Source: Draconibacterium sp. (GTDB taxonomy: Bacteria > Bacteroidota > Bacteroidia > Bacteroidales > Prolixibacteraceae). Taken from it: 60,745 nucleotides of DNA. The DNA lies in the NCBI GenBank assembly GCA_016705335.1, contig JADIYN010000031.1:1-60745 (forward strand), read 5' to 3'. The position numbers and the translations under genes were made by a program. Below are positions 21,430 through 31,456 of this stretch, in pieces. The stretch's first letter is position 1. Every line of letters begins with the position of its first letter. The notes under the pieces were generated by a model, which was given only the letters and a program-made list of their open reading frames with translations, searched no databases and was not told the DNA's origin.

Positions 21430-22644
21430 ATGGAAATTAAAATTCATCATCAATCCAAACTCAAAACAATCTTTTTGGTTTTTATTGTTTTTGTTTGCCT
21501 GAGTACTTCATCTTTTTCAGAAATACAATTTGTAACTGTTTATTCCCCTGAACAAAAAAGTAATGAAAGAATTTCAGATCAAAGTGAAAAGCATTCTGAA
21601 AAAGGACAAAATGAAGCGAATTTCAGTGATTTTAAAAGACGCTAATGTTAATGCTGTGAATGTCGAAATAAATGATGGTAATCAAAACAGCATAACAATG
21701 GATTTGGAAATACCTGCTAAAATATTTAGTGCCGTAGTTGTGGATAGTAACAATAACAAATGGTTTTTAACAGAATCGGGAATTGTTGGTTTTGATGGAA
21801 AAAAATGGACTTTGCATAATAAGAACAGCAAGGTAGAATCGCTTGATATTAAAGGAATCGCTTTTGAAAAAAATTCCCATGGAGAAGAAATCTGGCTTGC
21901 CACACAAAAGGTGCAAATGTTGCTTCACTGCCAATAGATGCAGTTTCAGGAGCAACTTTATATAATAGTTCAAATAATCCGTTAACAAGTAACAATGTAC
22001 TGCGAATATCGGTTGGTAAAAGTACGCTGCGCTGGTTTGGAACCGATAAGGGTATTTCGGCATTTAAAACCGACAAATGGCTGACTCCTGATTACGAAGA
22101 TATCTATCCTGAATTTCTATTCCAGGAATTTCCTGTTTTATCAATGGCTACAGATTCGGATGGTGATACACTTTACATTGGAACCAACGGTGCCGGGGTT
22201 GCCAGAGTTTTCAGCAATGAGGTGGATGGAATTTCAGGTGCTTCCGTTTTGGCGCAATGGGGGCCAATGATTTTACCTTCCGATAAAATCTACAGTATTT
22301 TAATAGCTCCTGATGGTGCAAGATGGTTTGGCACTGATATGGGCGTAGCCAGACACATGGGTCAGAATTCACTGGATAACTGGACTGCCTTAACTGTTGA
22401 AAATGGGCTTGTAAATAATTTTGTTCAGGCAATTGCTTCCGACAAGGAAGGTAAAATCTGGTTTGGCACCAAAGGTGGAATATCGGTTTTTGATGGCTCA
22501 GTCTGGACTTCTTATACAGAAAAAGATGGATTAGGCAGTAATAATATACTGTGCATTATTGTTGACAATAATGGTGTTGTGTGGATGGGAACTGATAATG
22601 GCGTTACCGTTTTTGAAAATGGCAAATTTATTAATTACCGATAG
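21430..22644 (+). CDS. Exported beta-propeller protein (two-component-regulator-propeller repeats)
   Basis: About 404 residues with a Sec leader (VFVCLSTSSFS). Two indels, near 21640 (A run after DFK) and near 21905 (WLATQKGANVASLPIDAVSG once repaired), divide it. Propeller blades carry the typical W-F/M-G-T pattern: NNKWFLTESGIVGFDGKKW, LRWFGTDKGISAF, DTLYIGTNGAGVARV, ARWFGTDMGVARH, KIWFGTKGGISVFDGSVW, VVWMGTDNGVTVFENG. In hybrid two-component systems these repeats form the periplasmic sensor; here there is no kinase, so it is a stand-alone propeller, possibly a binding or scaffold protein. Confidence 0.78.
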
Positions 22645-22660
22645 CTGTTAATTTCTAATT

Positions 22661-23083
22661 TCAAACTTCGTTGATACTAATCCCGGCTTTCTCCATCTTT
22701 TCAACAAAATAATCAGAAGAAATGGGTCGGTTGTTTTTTGTAAGCACAGTGGTTATGCGGGCTGCCACCATCAGTTTATCATCAGCCTTTCGTATAATTT
22801 GTTGATCGAAGATCAAACGTAATTTTCCTTTTTTTGCCATTTTAAGACCAACGATAAATTCATCACCCGGTCGAAGTGGGAATTTGTAATCCAACTCGGC
22901 GCGAATGACAACTCCATCAATCCCATCATTGTGCGCCTGAGTAAAATCCAGTCCCACTGAATTTAAAAACTTGTGGCGGCAATGTTCCAAATAATTCTGA
23001 TAAACTGCATTATTTACAATACCCTGAATATCGCATTCGTAATCACGCACCTGCATTTCAAGTTGAAAATCAAATTTTTTCAT
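22661..23083 (-). CDS. Hotdog-fold acyl-CoA thioesterase (YbgC/FadM type)
   Basis: Intact, 140 residues. 4HBT family signature: VRDYECDIQGIVNNAVYQNYLEHCRH, with the catalytic Asp of the first half replacing the usual DxDxxGHVNN by ECDIQGIVNN. Central KFPLRPGDEFIVGLKM and C-terminal AARITTVLTKNNRPIS are typical. Hydrolyses acyl-CoA to free acid and CoA. It starts 8 bases after the CoA-binding protein gene, so the two share a transcript. Confidence 0.85.
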   Translation of the reverse strand: MKKFDFQLEMQVRDYECDIQGIVNNAVYQNYLEHCRHKFLNSVGLDFTQAHNDGIDGVVIRAELDYKFPLRPGDEFIVGLKMAKKGKLRLIFDQQIIRKADDKLMVAARITTVLTKNNRPISSDYFVEKMEKAGISINEV

Positions 23084-23091
23084 AACAAAAC

Positions 23092-23559
23092 TTAATTGGC
23101 GACAACAAGTTTTGGATAAGCGCCAAAAGTTTTTGTTAAAAATCTGTGAAAGCCATGAACACCTTTAACCGGTGAAGCAAACATAAGAATACATTTATTA
23201 TGAATTAACGGAATTCCGGCATCTACAATGGTTTTAACAGCTTCAGGCGTTTCTGATTTCTGCTGAATCCAAACCATTTTTATCCCTTTTCCAATTGCAG
23301 CCCGGGCCACTGAAATTGTTTCTTCGCTGGAAGTAATAATCAATAGATTTTCAACATCCGAAGGAAGTTCTTCAACAGATTTACAGCATTTTACCCCCTG
23401 AATTTCAACAGCGTTTGGGTTAATCGGGTATAATTCAAAACCCTTTTCCTTTAGTTCTTTAAAAACTACACCACCAAATTTTTTCATGTTACGCGATGCA
23501 CCTGCAATTGCCATCTTTCGGGGTTCGAGGAATTTTTGAATTTCGTTTAAAGTTACCAT
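23092..23559 (-). CDS. CoA-binding protein (CoA_binding_2, COG1832)
   Basis: Intact, 155 residues, a single Rossmann-type CoA-binding domain: MAIAGASRNMKKFGGVVFKELK forms the nucleotide loop, LYPINPNAVEIQGVKCCKSV and LLIITSSEETISVARAAIGKG follow, and PLIHNKCILMF contains the usual C-terminal Cys. Members bind CoA without known catalysis. It is paired with the thioesterase downstream. Confidence 0.85.
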   Translation of the reverse strand: MVTLNEIQKFLEPRKMAIAGASRNMKKFGGVVFKELKEKGFELYPINPNAVEIQGVKCCKSVEELPSDVENLLIITSSEETISVARAAIGKGIKMVWIQQKSETPEAVKTIVDAGIPLIHNKCILMFASPVKGVHGFHRFLTKTFGAYPKLVVAN

Positions 23560-23697
23560 AGTTATTGTTTTAAGTTATCAATATTGACATGGTTTTCAGA
23601 TTGTCGTTGTTTTTGAGTTATCATCGTCATCAAATTAATAAGGTAGTTGACCAATTATTTCATTTATCAAACAACAAAAAGAGCAACGACAACTTGT

Positions 23698-24312
23698 TTA
23701 TTTTACCATAAAATCTAAAATCTTCTGTTCTTCCAAAAAACCTTCAAGATGATCCCCAATTTTAACAGGACCAACACCAGCGGGTGTACCTGTATAAATC
23801 AAATCACCTATTTTTAAAGTAACGTATTTCGAAACGTGAGAAATAATATCTTCAAAACTAAAAATCATCAGATTTGAATTGCCATCCTGAACCAGTATAT
23901 CATTAATCTTCAGATTAAACGAAATACTATTTGGGTCAGTAAACTTCGTTTTATCAAAGAATTCGCCTCCTAAAACAGCTGCCTGATCAAATGCTTTTGC
24001 CTTTTCCCAAGGCAACCCTTTTTCCTTTAATTTGTTCTGTACATCTCTGGCAGTAAAATCGATTCCCAACCCTATTTCATCAAAATATCTGTTTGCAAAA
24101 CGTTTTTCAATGTTTTTACCGATGCGGTTTATTTTAATTACCAATTCAATTTCATGATGCACTTCTTTAGTCCAGTCTGGTATGTAAAACGGATCATTGT
24201 TACGCAACAACGATGAATCAGGTTTCATGAAAAATACAGGTTCATCGGGAACTTCGTTGTTTAATTCATGAGCATGTGCTACATAATTACGGCCAATACA
24301 AATTATTTTCAT
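23698..24312 (-). CDS. Fumarylacetoacetate-hydrolase-family protein (acylpyruvase-like)
   Basis: Intact, 204 residues, single FAH domain, the short FAHD1-like form. Metal-site residues lie in HHEIELVIKI and LGIDFTARDVQNKLKEKG; PAVFFMKP-like start is seen as PVFFMKPDSSLL; the end has KIGDLIYTGTPAGVGPVKIGD. Such enzymes hydrolyse acylpyruvates or decarboxylate oxaloacetate. Separated from the CoA-binding gene by 138 bases, so possibly a separate transcript. Confidence 0.86.
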   Translation of the reverse strand: MKIICIGRNYVAHAHELNNEVPDEPVFFMKPDSSLLRNNDPFYIPDWTKEVHHEIELVIKINRIGKNIEKRFANRYFDEIGLGIDFTARDVQNKLKEKGLPWEKAKAFDQAAVLGGEFFDKTKFTDPNSISFNLKINDILVQDGNSNLMIFSFEDIISHVSKYVTLKIGDLIYTGTPAGVGPVKIGDHLEGFLEEQKILDFMVK

Positions 24313-24488
24313 AAGCTGGTTTTACTAAAATCAATTCAACTTTTGTTTTTAAAAGTAGTATTTTGGTATAGACATTCCCCCGGTTTGCAAAAAATTTACC
24401 GGTAAATCTGAGATCAACCGGTAAATAATATGACAATTTATCAACTAAATTGATCAATTTTCATGAATTGCATACAAAGCCGAACCTT

Positions 24489-25399
24489 TTACTTTTTAAC
24501 TCTTAAAAACAAGTTAATTCCAAGGGGTTCCTGAATTACATCAATTTTTGATTCATCAATTCCTGCCTGTGTTGCAAAACCTTTCAATTCTTCGGCAGAT
24601 CGGTGATACAGAAACCAATCACCCAGAATTTCCATATTGCGTCGTGATGGATTTTCGATATTAAAATTACCGATTATCATTTCACCGCCTTCATTAAGAT
24701 ATTCGTAATATTTTTTCAGTAAGTAAACAAAGTGTTTGCCTTTGAAATAATCGAATAATCCGGCGCTCCATATTAAATCAAAATTTCTTGTTGGCGTAAA
24801 CCGGATTACATTCGCATTATGAAAAGTCATCCGATCCAGATACTTCCTGTTTTTATTTTTTGCATAAGCAATTGCTCTTTTATCGAGGTCGAGCATTTCG
24901 AAAACCAACGGACTATCAGGGTTTCTTTCTAAAAATTCAAAGGTTTCGGTAACAGGTCCGCTTCCTAAGATCATAACATCCTGACGCAAACCCAATGCCT
25001 TTTCATTTAACTTCTCAAAAATATCGATTGCAAGAGTCTTCCTGTTTACTACCGCAGTTACTGCTCCTGAAGCGTGAATGAAGTGATCCCACTTCCGGCA
25101 TTTTTCATCAGGATTTACATATCCCTGGTAAAACTTTTCGATAATAAAAAAATCGCCACTGTATCCAAAAGGCTTGGTGTATGAAAATCCGAAAAGCGTG
25201 CCCGGATGTAAAATTGAAGACACTTTTTTTCTAAAACTTTCTATCTCTTCATCTTTGACCTGGTCAACCATTCCATAAAAATCAGCATAATCCTCTTCGT
25301 CCGGCCCATTTTTTGCAAAAATTTCCTGGATATAAGCGTCGACGTCAAAAGTATCAATTTCAGGGTTGATAATTCATTTGAGGATTGTATATTATTCAT
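24489..25399 (-). CDS. PhcB-like SAM-dependent methyltransferase (last gene of the signalling operon)
   Basis: About 300 residues. The frame from 25271 starts MVDQVKDEE, but the open frame continues upstream (DTFDVDAYIQEIFAKNG) and, with one base restored near 25365, reaches ATG 25399, which overlaps the stop of the LytTR gene by 8 bases. The N-terminal block KPFGYSGDFFIIEKFYQG and GAVTAVVNRKTLA is characteristic of the methyltransferases annotated as 3-hydroxypalmitic acid methyl ester biosynthesis (PhcB). Motif I is VMILGSGPVTETFEF, with the acidic post-I FEMLDLDKRAI. The donor is SAM; the acceptor may be a fatty acid, by analogy only. Translational coupling to a regulator supports a signalling role. 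Confidence 0.75.
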
Positions 25400-26150
25400 C
25401 ATCAACTATTTCACCAAGTTCACTACTAATAGTTCCAATTATCTCTTTATATTCTTTATCTACTGAAATAACACTCATTTTATCAGCAATTATCACTTCA
25501 GGATATTTTACGGCAAATACTTTTGAGGTATTTATAACGAAATGTTTACTTACCTGGATAAATTTTTTCTTTGGGAACAATTCCAAAAGTTCATCAAATG
25601 ATTTACTTGTAACAACCTCATCATAAGCTAAATGAATTATTGAGTTATCCTCACTTTTTTCAATAAAATAAACTTCATCGATATTTATTTTTTCAAGACC
25701 CTGAGTGCCATGAACAATGATCTGATTTTTGGCATGATCTTTTAAATCGAAGAAAGTGTTAAACTGTTCGCTCTCCATTTTAAGTTTTAAATCATTACCA
25801 AACTTAAATATGGCTATTTCAATGTTTGTTTGTAAATCTTTGTCGGTAAAGGGTTTAATTATATAGCCATACGGAAGTGCTACCTTTGCTTTATTTACCG
25901 TATCAATATCGGCATTTGCTGTTAAGTAAATAATAGGCACATCATGTTTTTGATTGATGGTTTTAGCAGCTTCAATACCGGTCATTTCACCCTTCAAATT
26001 AATGTCCATTAACACTAAATCGGGTAATTCTTTTTCTACCGCCTGTATAGCTTTCAATCCGGTATCTACTGAATTCTGAACAGTATAACCCAGGCTTTCA
26101 AGACTTTCCTGAATATCTGTTGAAAAAGGTGATTTTAAAAATTTTTTACT
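25392..26150 (-). CDS. LytTR response regulator, receiver N-terminus damaged
   Basis: A receiver plus LytTR DNA-binding domain, about 250 residues. From 26057 down: Asp18 in LVLMDINLKG is the phosphoacceptor, followed by IIYLTANAD and Lys68 in YIIKPF. The LytTR domain spans about residues 115-215 (IHLAYDEVVTSKSFDELLELF, FIQVSKHFVINTSKV). The frame stays open upstream to about 26150 (FSTDIQESLESLGYTVQ) but has no ATG, and the beta-1 strand with the acidic Asp/Glu pair is absent. Either a short deletion or a sequencing loss removed them. It begins just after the receiver-kinase gene and overlaps the methyltransferase start. Confidence 0.78.
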   Translation of the reverse strand, partial: SKKFLKSPFSTDIQESLESLGYTVQNSVDTGLKAIQAVEKELPDLVLMDINLKGEMTGIEAAKTINQKHDVPIIYLTANADIDTVNKAKVALPYGYIIKPFTDKDLQTNIEIAIFKFGNDLKLKMESEQFNTFFDLKDHAKNQIIVHGTQGLEKINIDEVYFIEKSEDNSIIHLAYDEVVTSKSFDELLELFPKKKFIQVSKHFVINTSKVFAVKYPEVIIADKMSVISVDKEYKEIIGTISSELGEIVDDE

Positions 26151-26155
26151 TTCTG

Positions 26156-27235
26156 TTATTTGTTTGTTGCTTCAAAAGTTATTGTAAATTTTGTTCCATT
26201 CGAAAAATCGTTTTGAATCTCTCCATCAATTTGTTGTACCAATTTGTGTAGAATTTTCATTCCCAACGATTTAGTTTTAAGTATATTAATATCCGAAGGA
26301 ATACCTATTCCATTATCTGATACTATCAATTCAAATCTGTCATTTTCTATATTTATAAAACGGATACTAATTACTCCATCAGGTCGGTTTACAAAGGCAT
26401 ATTTAAAAGAATTTGAAATTAGTTCGTTGATAATCAAACCACACGGAATTGCAATATCCATCGGTAGGTATGCGTCGTCCATTTGAAAATCAAATCTTAC
26501 AATAGCCTGTTGATTGGCGTATGTTCTAGCTATATTTCCGCACAAACTTTTAACATAGGCAGAGAACATTATATTTGCCAGACTTTTATGATTATATAAA
26601 TTTTCATGAATAAGTGCCATCGAATGAATCCTGTTTTGGCTCTCCTGAAGGATATCTTTCAATTTTGGATCGTCGATATTTCGGCTTTGCATGCTTAAAA
26701 TGCTTGAAATAATTTGCATGTTATTTTTTACACGGTGATGAACCTCACGAAGCAAAACATCCTTTTCTTCCAACGATTTTTTTAAATATTCTTCCGCTTC
26801 CTGCCGTTTTTTCTCTTTTCTTTCAAGTTCCCACTTCATAAGGGTGATACCCGCAAATTCATCAATTAATGAAAGGAGTTTTTTTGCTTCCACCGGTTTC
26901 ATTAAGTACCCGTCAATACCCAAATGGATAGATTCGATAAAACTGTCCTTTTCGCTGTATGCCGACATAACAACGAATTTTGCTTCAGGGGCAATTTTTT
27001 TAATTTCCTTTACCATTTCCAAACCGTTCATTACCGGCATCATCATATCGGTAATTACCAAATCGGGTTTATATTTCTGGTATAACTCCAATCCATGTGA
27101 ACCGTTTTCAGCAATGTATAAATGGTTTACATGTTTTTCAAGAATTCGCCGGTACAACTGCCGGATTGTTTCATTGTCGTCAACAAAGAGCACCGAGATG
27201 TTATACCGATTGCCTGGATTTTCTTGTCTTATCAT
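26156..27235 (-). CDS. Receiver-histidine kinase fusion (REC-HisKA_2-HATPase, PhcR-like)
   Basis: Intact, 359 residues, soluble. The receiver (residues 13-125) has the acidic pair in VLFVDDNE, phosphoacceptor Asp63 in ITDMMMP and Lys113 in GYLMKP. A short coiled coil (KWELERKEKKRQEAEEYLKKS) leads to a HisKA_2 domain with His166/167 in REVHHRVKNN. The HATPase part has the N box INELISNSFKYAF and the G box DNGIGIP. A response regulator with a kinase as output is unusual and is the plan of Ralstonia PhcR. Its start overlaps the end of the upstream receiver gene by four bases. Confidence 0.88.
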   Translation of the reverse strand: MIRQENPGNRYNISVLFVDDNETIRQLYRRILEKHVNHLYIAENGSHGLELYQKYKPDLVITDMMMPVMNGLEMVKEIKKIAPEAKFVVMSAYSEKDSFIESIHLGIDGYLMKPVEAKKLLSLIDEFAGITLMKWELERKEKKRQEAEEYLKKSLEEKDVLLREVHHRVKNNMQIISSILSMQSRNIDDPKLKDILQESQNRIHSMALIHENLYNHKSLANIMFSAYVKSLCGNIARTYANQQAIVRFDFQMDDAYLPMDIAIPCGLIINELISNSFKYAFVNRPDGVISIRFINIENDRFELIVSDNGIGIPSDINILKTKSLGMKILHKLVQQIDGEIQNDFSNGTKFTITFEATNK

Positions 27236-27624
27236 TTATTTGATTTTTTTTCAAGTTGGTTTTGTATTTTATTAATCAACTTGGCACTATCAATAGGTTT
27301 AAAGATGGTATCGTCGCATCCTGAGTTTTTTATATCATCGTAAGCTTCGCCCATAACACTTGCTGTTTGAATAATAATCGGAATTTGTGGTGCTATTTTT
27401 TTAATAACTTTTGAGGCTTCAATTCCATCAATAATGGGCATTCTAATATCCATCAATATTAAATCAACCACATTTAAATTTTTAACATAATCAATTACTT
27501 CCTGACCGTTTTCGAGCCAGACAATATTAGCTTCTGTTTTTCGAAGTATTGTTTTTAACAATACAAAATTGAGTTTTGTATCATCAACTATAACTATGGT
27601 TTTTTCTTTCCAGTTTAATTCCAC
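27232..27624 (-). CDS. Single-domain response regulator (CheY-like)
   Basis: Intact, 130 residues: acidic pair in VIVDDTKLN, phosphoacceptor Asp59 in LILMDIRMP, switch Thr in IQTASV, Lys109 in TIFKPID. No output domain, so it may be a phosphate shuttle between the membrane kinase and the soluble receiver-kinase. Twelve bases downstream of the kinase and overlapping the next gene by four bases. Confidence 0.9.
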   Translation of the reverse strand: MELNWKEKTIVIVDDTKLNFVLLKTILRKTEANIVWLENGQEVIDYVKNLNVVDLILMDIRMPIIDGIEASKVIKKIAPQIPIIIQTASVMGEAYDDIKNSGCDDTIFKPIDSAKLINKIQNQLEKKSNK

Positions 27625-27636
27625 TTTGGTTAGGTA

Positions 27637-29106
27637 TTAATTTTCAAAGTTAAAAATATCGGGCAATTCAAATGTAAATTCAGATCCTACGCCCAGTTGG
27701 CTTTTCACACTTATATTTCCACCCATAAGATTTAAATATGTTTTTGTAATAGCCAAACCCAAGCCTGTACTGTTTCTTCCTGCTGTTCTGCTTAATGAAA
27801 CCTGCATAAAACGATTAAATATTGATTCTTTCAAATCATCATGAATTCCAATGCCTGTATCTTTGACAGTAAATTCAAGTGAACCGTTTTTGATTGCATA
27901 GTAAAATTCAATGCTTCCATGGTCGGTATATTTACATGCATTGTTTACCACATTTATCATTATCTGTTTCAATCTCATTCTATCGGTATAGATCATACAG
28001 TCATCATTGGGCAAACCGTCAGTATAACTGAATTCAATTTTTTTGGAAACTACATTTGAATCGATACTAAACATTTCATAAATTTCTTTTGTAAGTCGGT
28101 TTAATTCAAATTTACTTTTTTCAATTTGTAAAATTCCTGCTTCAATTTTCGATAAATCGATAATATCGTTTATCAGGTTTAATAAATGTTCGCCACTATT
28201 TATTATTGCATCAATAAATTCATTGAATTCCTCTTCATTTTCAGCTTCGCGTAATATGCTGGCAAAACCCAGAATGCCATTCATTGGAGTCCTGATTTCA
28301 TGACTCATATTAGCAAGAAATGCCGATTTCAGCTTATCTGATTGTTCAGCTTTTTCTTTGGCTGCAATCAGTTCTTTTTCAACTTCCGCCCTTCTTTTTA
28401 CTTCGTCTCTAAGCTCTTTATTTCTGAAATTTAATAGCCTTGTTCTTTCTTCAACTTTTCCCTCCAGATTTTTGTTTGCCTGTTCTATCTGTTCATTCTT
28501 TTTTGCTATTTGCTGGTAGAGATTAAAATTTTGCCTGTTATATATTTCAGTACGATATGCAGCTAACATACCAATTAAATTTGCACCAATAAAAAAGAAA
28601 CTGTTTGACAGGGCAATGTTTATTTCTATTTTCCAGGCCAGAGCTGCAACAATGTAAATAATAATTACTACCCAACTAGCTATCGAAACCGCAAAAAACC
28701 TTAGTTTTATAAGAACAAACCCGGCAAGAAATACAAGTATTAAACCACTGCTGTACATAACATTGTCTGGCATCATTATCAGCATTATAATAATACCTAC
28801 AGCTCCAATAAAAAATGAAATAAATATTAATGACTGCCAGTAATTTCTAAAATTTTTCGAATATGATAAAAGAAAAACGGACAATAAAATCACGACAACA
28901 ACTATCCTGATTGTAATAAATATCTCAAAAAAATCTTTGGCAACAACACTGTCCAAATATCCGAAAAAAGCATAAAGTACTGCTAAAATAAGGTATGCTA
29001 CTCTTGTTGTATTATAAGATTGAATGAAATAATGTTCCCGATATTGGATTTCTCTTTCATCGGGGAAACTAAGCGTAATTCGATTTAGTTTATCTGTAAA
29101 TTCCAT
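27637..29106 (-). CDS. Membrane histidine kinase with 6-TM sensor
   Basis: Intact, 489 residues. Six hydrophobic helices lie between residues about 35 and 185 with only short loops and no periplasmic domain, a layout typical of sensors of lipophilic or intramembrane signals (PhcS, RpfC, CqsS). A coiled coil (residues 195-255) is followed by HisKA with His269 in MSHEIRTPMNG, N box NVVNNACKYTDHG, G1 DTGIGI and G2 TGLGLAI. It is the first gene of a five-gene minus-strand operon ending with the methyltransferase at 24489. Confidence 0.92.
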   Translation of the reverse strand: MEFTDKLNRITLSFPDEREIQYREHYFIQSYNTTRVAYLILAVLYAFFGYLDSVVAKDFFEIFITIRIVVVVILLSVFLLSYSKNFRNYWQSLIFISFFIGAVGIIIMLIMMPDNVMYSSGLILVFLAGFVLIKLRFFAVSIASWVVIIIYIVAALAWKIEINIALSNSFFFIGANLIGMLAAYRTEIYNRQNFNLYQQIAKKNEQIEQANKNLEGKVEERTRLLNFRNKELRDEVKRRAEVEKELIAAKEKAEQSDKLKSAFLANMSHEIRTPMNGILGFASILREAENEEEFNEFIDAIINSGEHLLNLINDIIDLSKIEAGILQIEKSKFELNRLTKEIYEMFSIDSNVVSKKIEFSYTDGLPNDDCMIYTDRMRLKQIMINVVNNACKYTDHGSIEFYYAIKNGSLEFTVKDTGIGIHDDLKESIFNRFMQVSLSRTAGRNSTGLGLAITKTYLNLMGGNISVKSQLGVGSEFTFELPDIFNFEN

Positions 29107-29304
29107 CCTTTAAATCATTCAAAATACTTGTCATAAATACAAGTTGCATTTTTGTGAAGTATTTTCTATTTTATTTTATATGAATATATTTAAAAATATA
29201 TTCGGTCTTATGATTAGAGAATGCCAAAGATAGAAAAAATGATTTATCCGAAACATTTTTATTCTTAATGCTTTACACAAAACATGAACAACTTTAAGTT
29301 AATA

Positions 29305-30111
29305 TTATTTACCAGTCATTCTTAACCTAATTCGGGTAAGTACTTTTTTAGTATAGAGAGGAAATTCGCTGTCAAGCATCCATCCAAAATAACCAGGTTG
29401 CTCTCTTAAAACTTTTTCAACCGGCATACCTTTGTTCTTGCCAAAATTGAAAACCTCCACCCCATTTTCGTCATAAACAATACGACCAACAAAATCTACA
29501 TTCTGATCATAAGCTGAAAATTCACTTAACTTCTCTACGTCATTAACAATCGGAACAGTTTTAACACCTTTTCAATCTTCGAACTCTGCCCCTTTGTACA
29601 TATCCAATTGTGCTTTTAAAACCTCGTAGGTGGCTTTTGTATCGGCCATTGCACTGTGCGCATCAATCAATTCCTTGTTGCAGTAAAATTTATAGGCAGC
29701 GGCCAAAGTGCGTTTTTCCATTTTATGGAATATTGCCTGTACATCAATAAATTTGTGTTTTTTCAGGTCGATATCAATATCGGCACGTAAAAATTCTTCG
29801 GCCAGCAACGGAATATCAAAACGGTTGGAATTGAAACCGCACAAATCACAACCTTCAATAAATTTTGCAAGTGTTTTTGCTACTTCCCTAAATGTTGGTT
29901 TGTCTTTTACATCATCGTCGGTTATGCCATGAATTTGAGAAACCTCGGGCGGAATAGGCATTTCAGGGTTTATTAACATCAATTTCTCCTCTTCGTTGCC
30001 ATCGATATTTATTTTTAGTAATGCAATTTCGACAATGCGATCTGTAACAATATTCATTCCCGTAGTTTCCAAATCGAGCACTACAACCGGGTTTTTTAAT
30101 TTTAACAACAT
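29305..30111 (-). CDS. DnaQ-like 3'-5' exonuclease with in-frame TGA before the C-terminal module
   Basis: DEDDh exonuclease of about 268 residues if read through. Motifs: VVLDLETTGMN (Exo I), CGFNSNRFDIPLL (Exo II) and IDAHSAMADTKATY (Exo III). The annotated stop is a TGA at about 29572-29574 (EFED-stop-KGVKT); the same frame stays open and encodes the C-terminal module common in Bacteroidota homologues (VFNFGKNKGMPVEKVL, PGYFGWMLDSEFPLYTKKVL), ending at 29305-29307. A CGA-to-TGA change would explain it. The catalytic domain is complete either way. Likely a proofreading or repair exonuclease; next to dnaN. Confidence 0.83.
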
Positions 30112-30196
30112 AGCTTATATTTAAAAGAAAAGGTATCCTGAAACCTTTTTATTATATGGTTTCAAAGATACCCTTTCATAATTTTCGTTATAAATT

Positions 30197-31326
30197 TTAT
30201 GCGTTAATCATCATTGGCATTAACAGCATAAGCATATCTTCCGAATCGTCTCCGCTATCAGCCGGTAAAAGTAATCCTGCACGGGTTGGGTCACTCATTT
30301 CAACCTGAACATCTCCTGTCGAAATGTTGGTAAGTATTTCCTGAAGGAAAGTAGATTTAAACCCAATTTCCATTTCATCCCCTTCATATTCGCAAGCTAA
30401 ACGCTCAACCGCAGAAATTGAAAAATCTATGTCCTGTGCCGAAACAACTAACTGGTTATCATTAATATTAAGTTTAATTAAGTTACTTGCCTGGTTTGAA
30501 AAAACTGAAACCCTTTTTACTGTATTAAAAAGTTGAGCCTGTCAATTACCATAACATTTGGGTTTTTTGTTGGGATAACCGAATTGTAACTCGGATAATT
30601 TCCTTCAACCAAACGGCAAATTAATTTATAACTACTCAAAGTAAAATGTGCATTCTTTTCATCGAATTCGATTTTTACATCAAATTCTTCTTTGGGAAGC
30701 AGGTTTTTCAACAAACCGGCTGGCTTTTTTGGAAGAATAAATGATGATTCAAAATCAGCTTTTGCATCGGTGCGGCGGTAGCGAACCAATTTGTGAGCAT
30801 CAGAGGCTACAAAACTCATATAATCAGGTGTAAGCTCAATAAAAATTCCGTTCATTACTGGTCTGAGTTCATCGTCTGCTGTGGCAAACAACGTTTTTTC
30901 AATCCCTTTTCTCAACGCAACATGGCTTACATTTATCGTTGAAGTTGATTCTTCGTTTAACCGGGGCAATTCAGGAAAATCGTCGGCATTTTGTCCTGTA
31001 ATACTGTATTTTCCGTTATCCGAAAAGATTTCAACTGAATAAGAACCTCCATCAATCTGGAAAGTGAGGGGTTGTTCAGGAAATTCCTTTAACGTATCGA
31101 TAAACAACTTTGCAGGAACTGCTATTGAACCTTCACCTTCAATATTATCGAGTTCGAGACTTGTAATCAATGTTGATTCTAAATCGGAAGCGGTTATCGT
31201 TAAAGCTGATTCTGAAAGTTGAAACAAAAAATTGTCGAGTATCGGCATGGTGCTTTTACTGCTGATTACCCTGCTTAATGCTGCCAAATGGCTTAATAAT
31301 TCGGTACTTGATACAACAAACTTCAT
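30197..31326 (-). CDS. dnaN: DNA polymerase III sliding clamp (beta subunit)
   Basis: About 375 residues in three clamp domains. The N-terminus MKFVVSSTELLSHLAALSRV, SKSTMPILDNFLF and LPRLNEES are typical. The frame stops at 30517 (RLNFLIQ) because of an indel in the T run near 30520; the next frame continues as VKRVSVFSNQASNLIKLNI and finishes VEMSDPTRAGLLLPA and a Met-rich end (LMLLMPMMINA). The processivity clamp is essential, so this break must be a sequence error and not a pseudogene. Confidence 0.95.
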
Positions 31327-31456
31327 TTTAATTATTTTTAATTTTTTTTGAATTTTAAAATTAGGCTAAACTCTTATTTTTCAATATAAGAACACGAATA
31401 TACAAACTTTAATTATATATCGGTATGCTGTAAAGTTCGATTTTTTCAGCCAGTTA

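Noticed and set aside
26244..27343. Plus-strand ORFs opposite the two-component genes
   Set aside because: Shadow frames of receiver and kinase genes that have full motifs.
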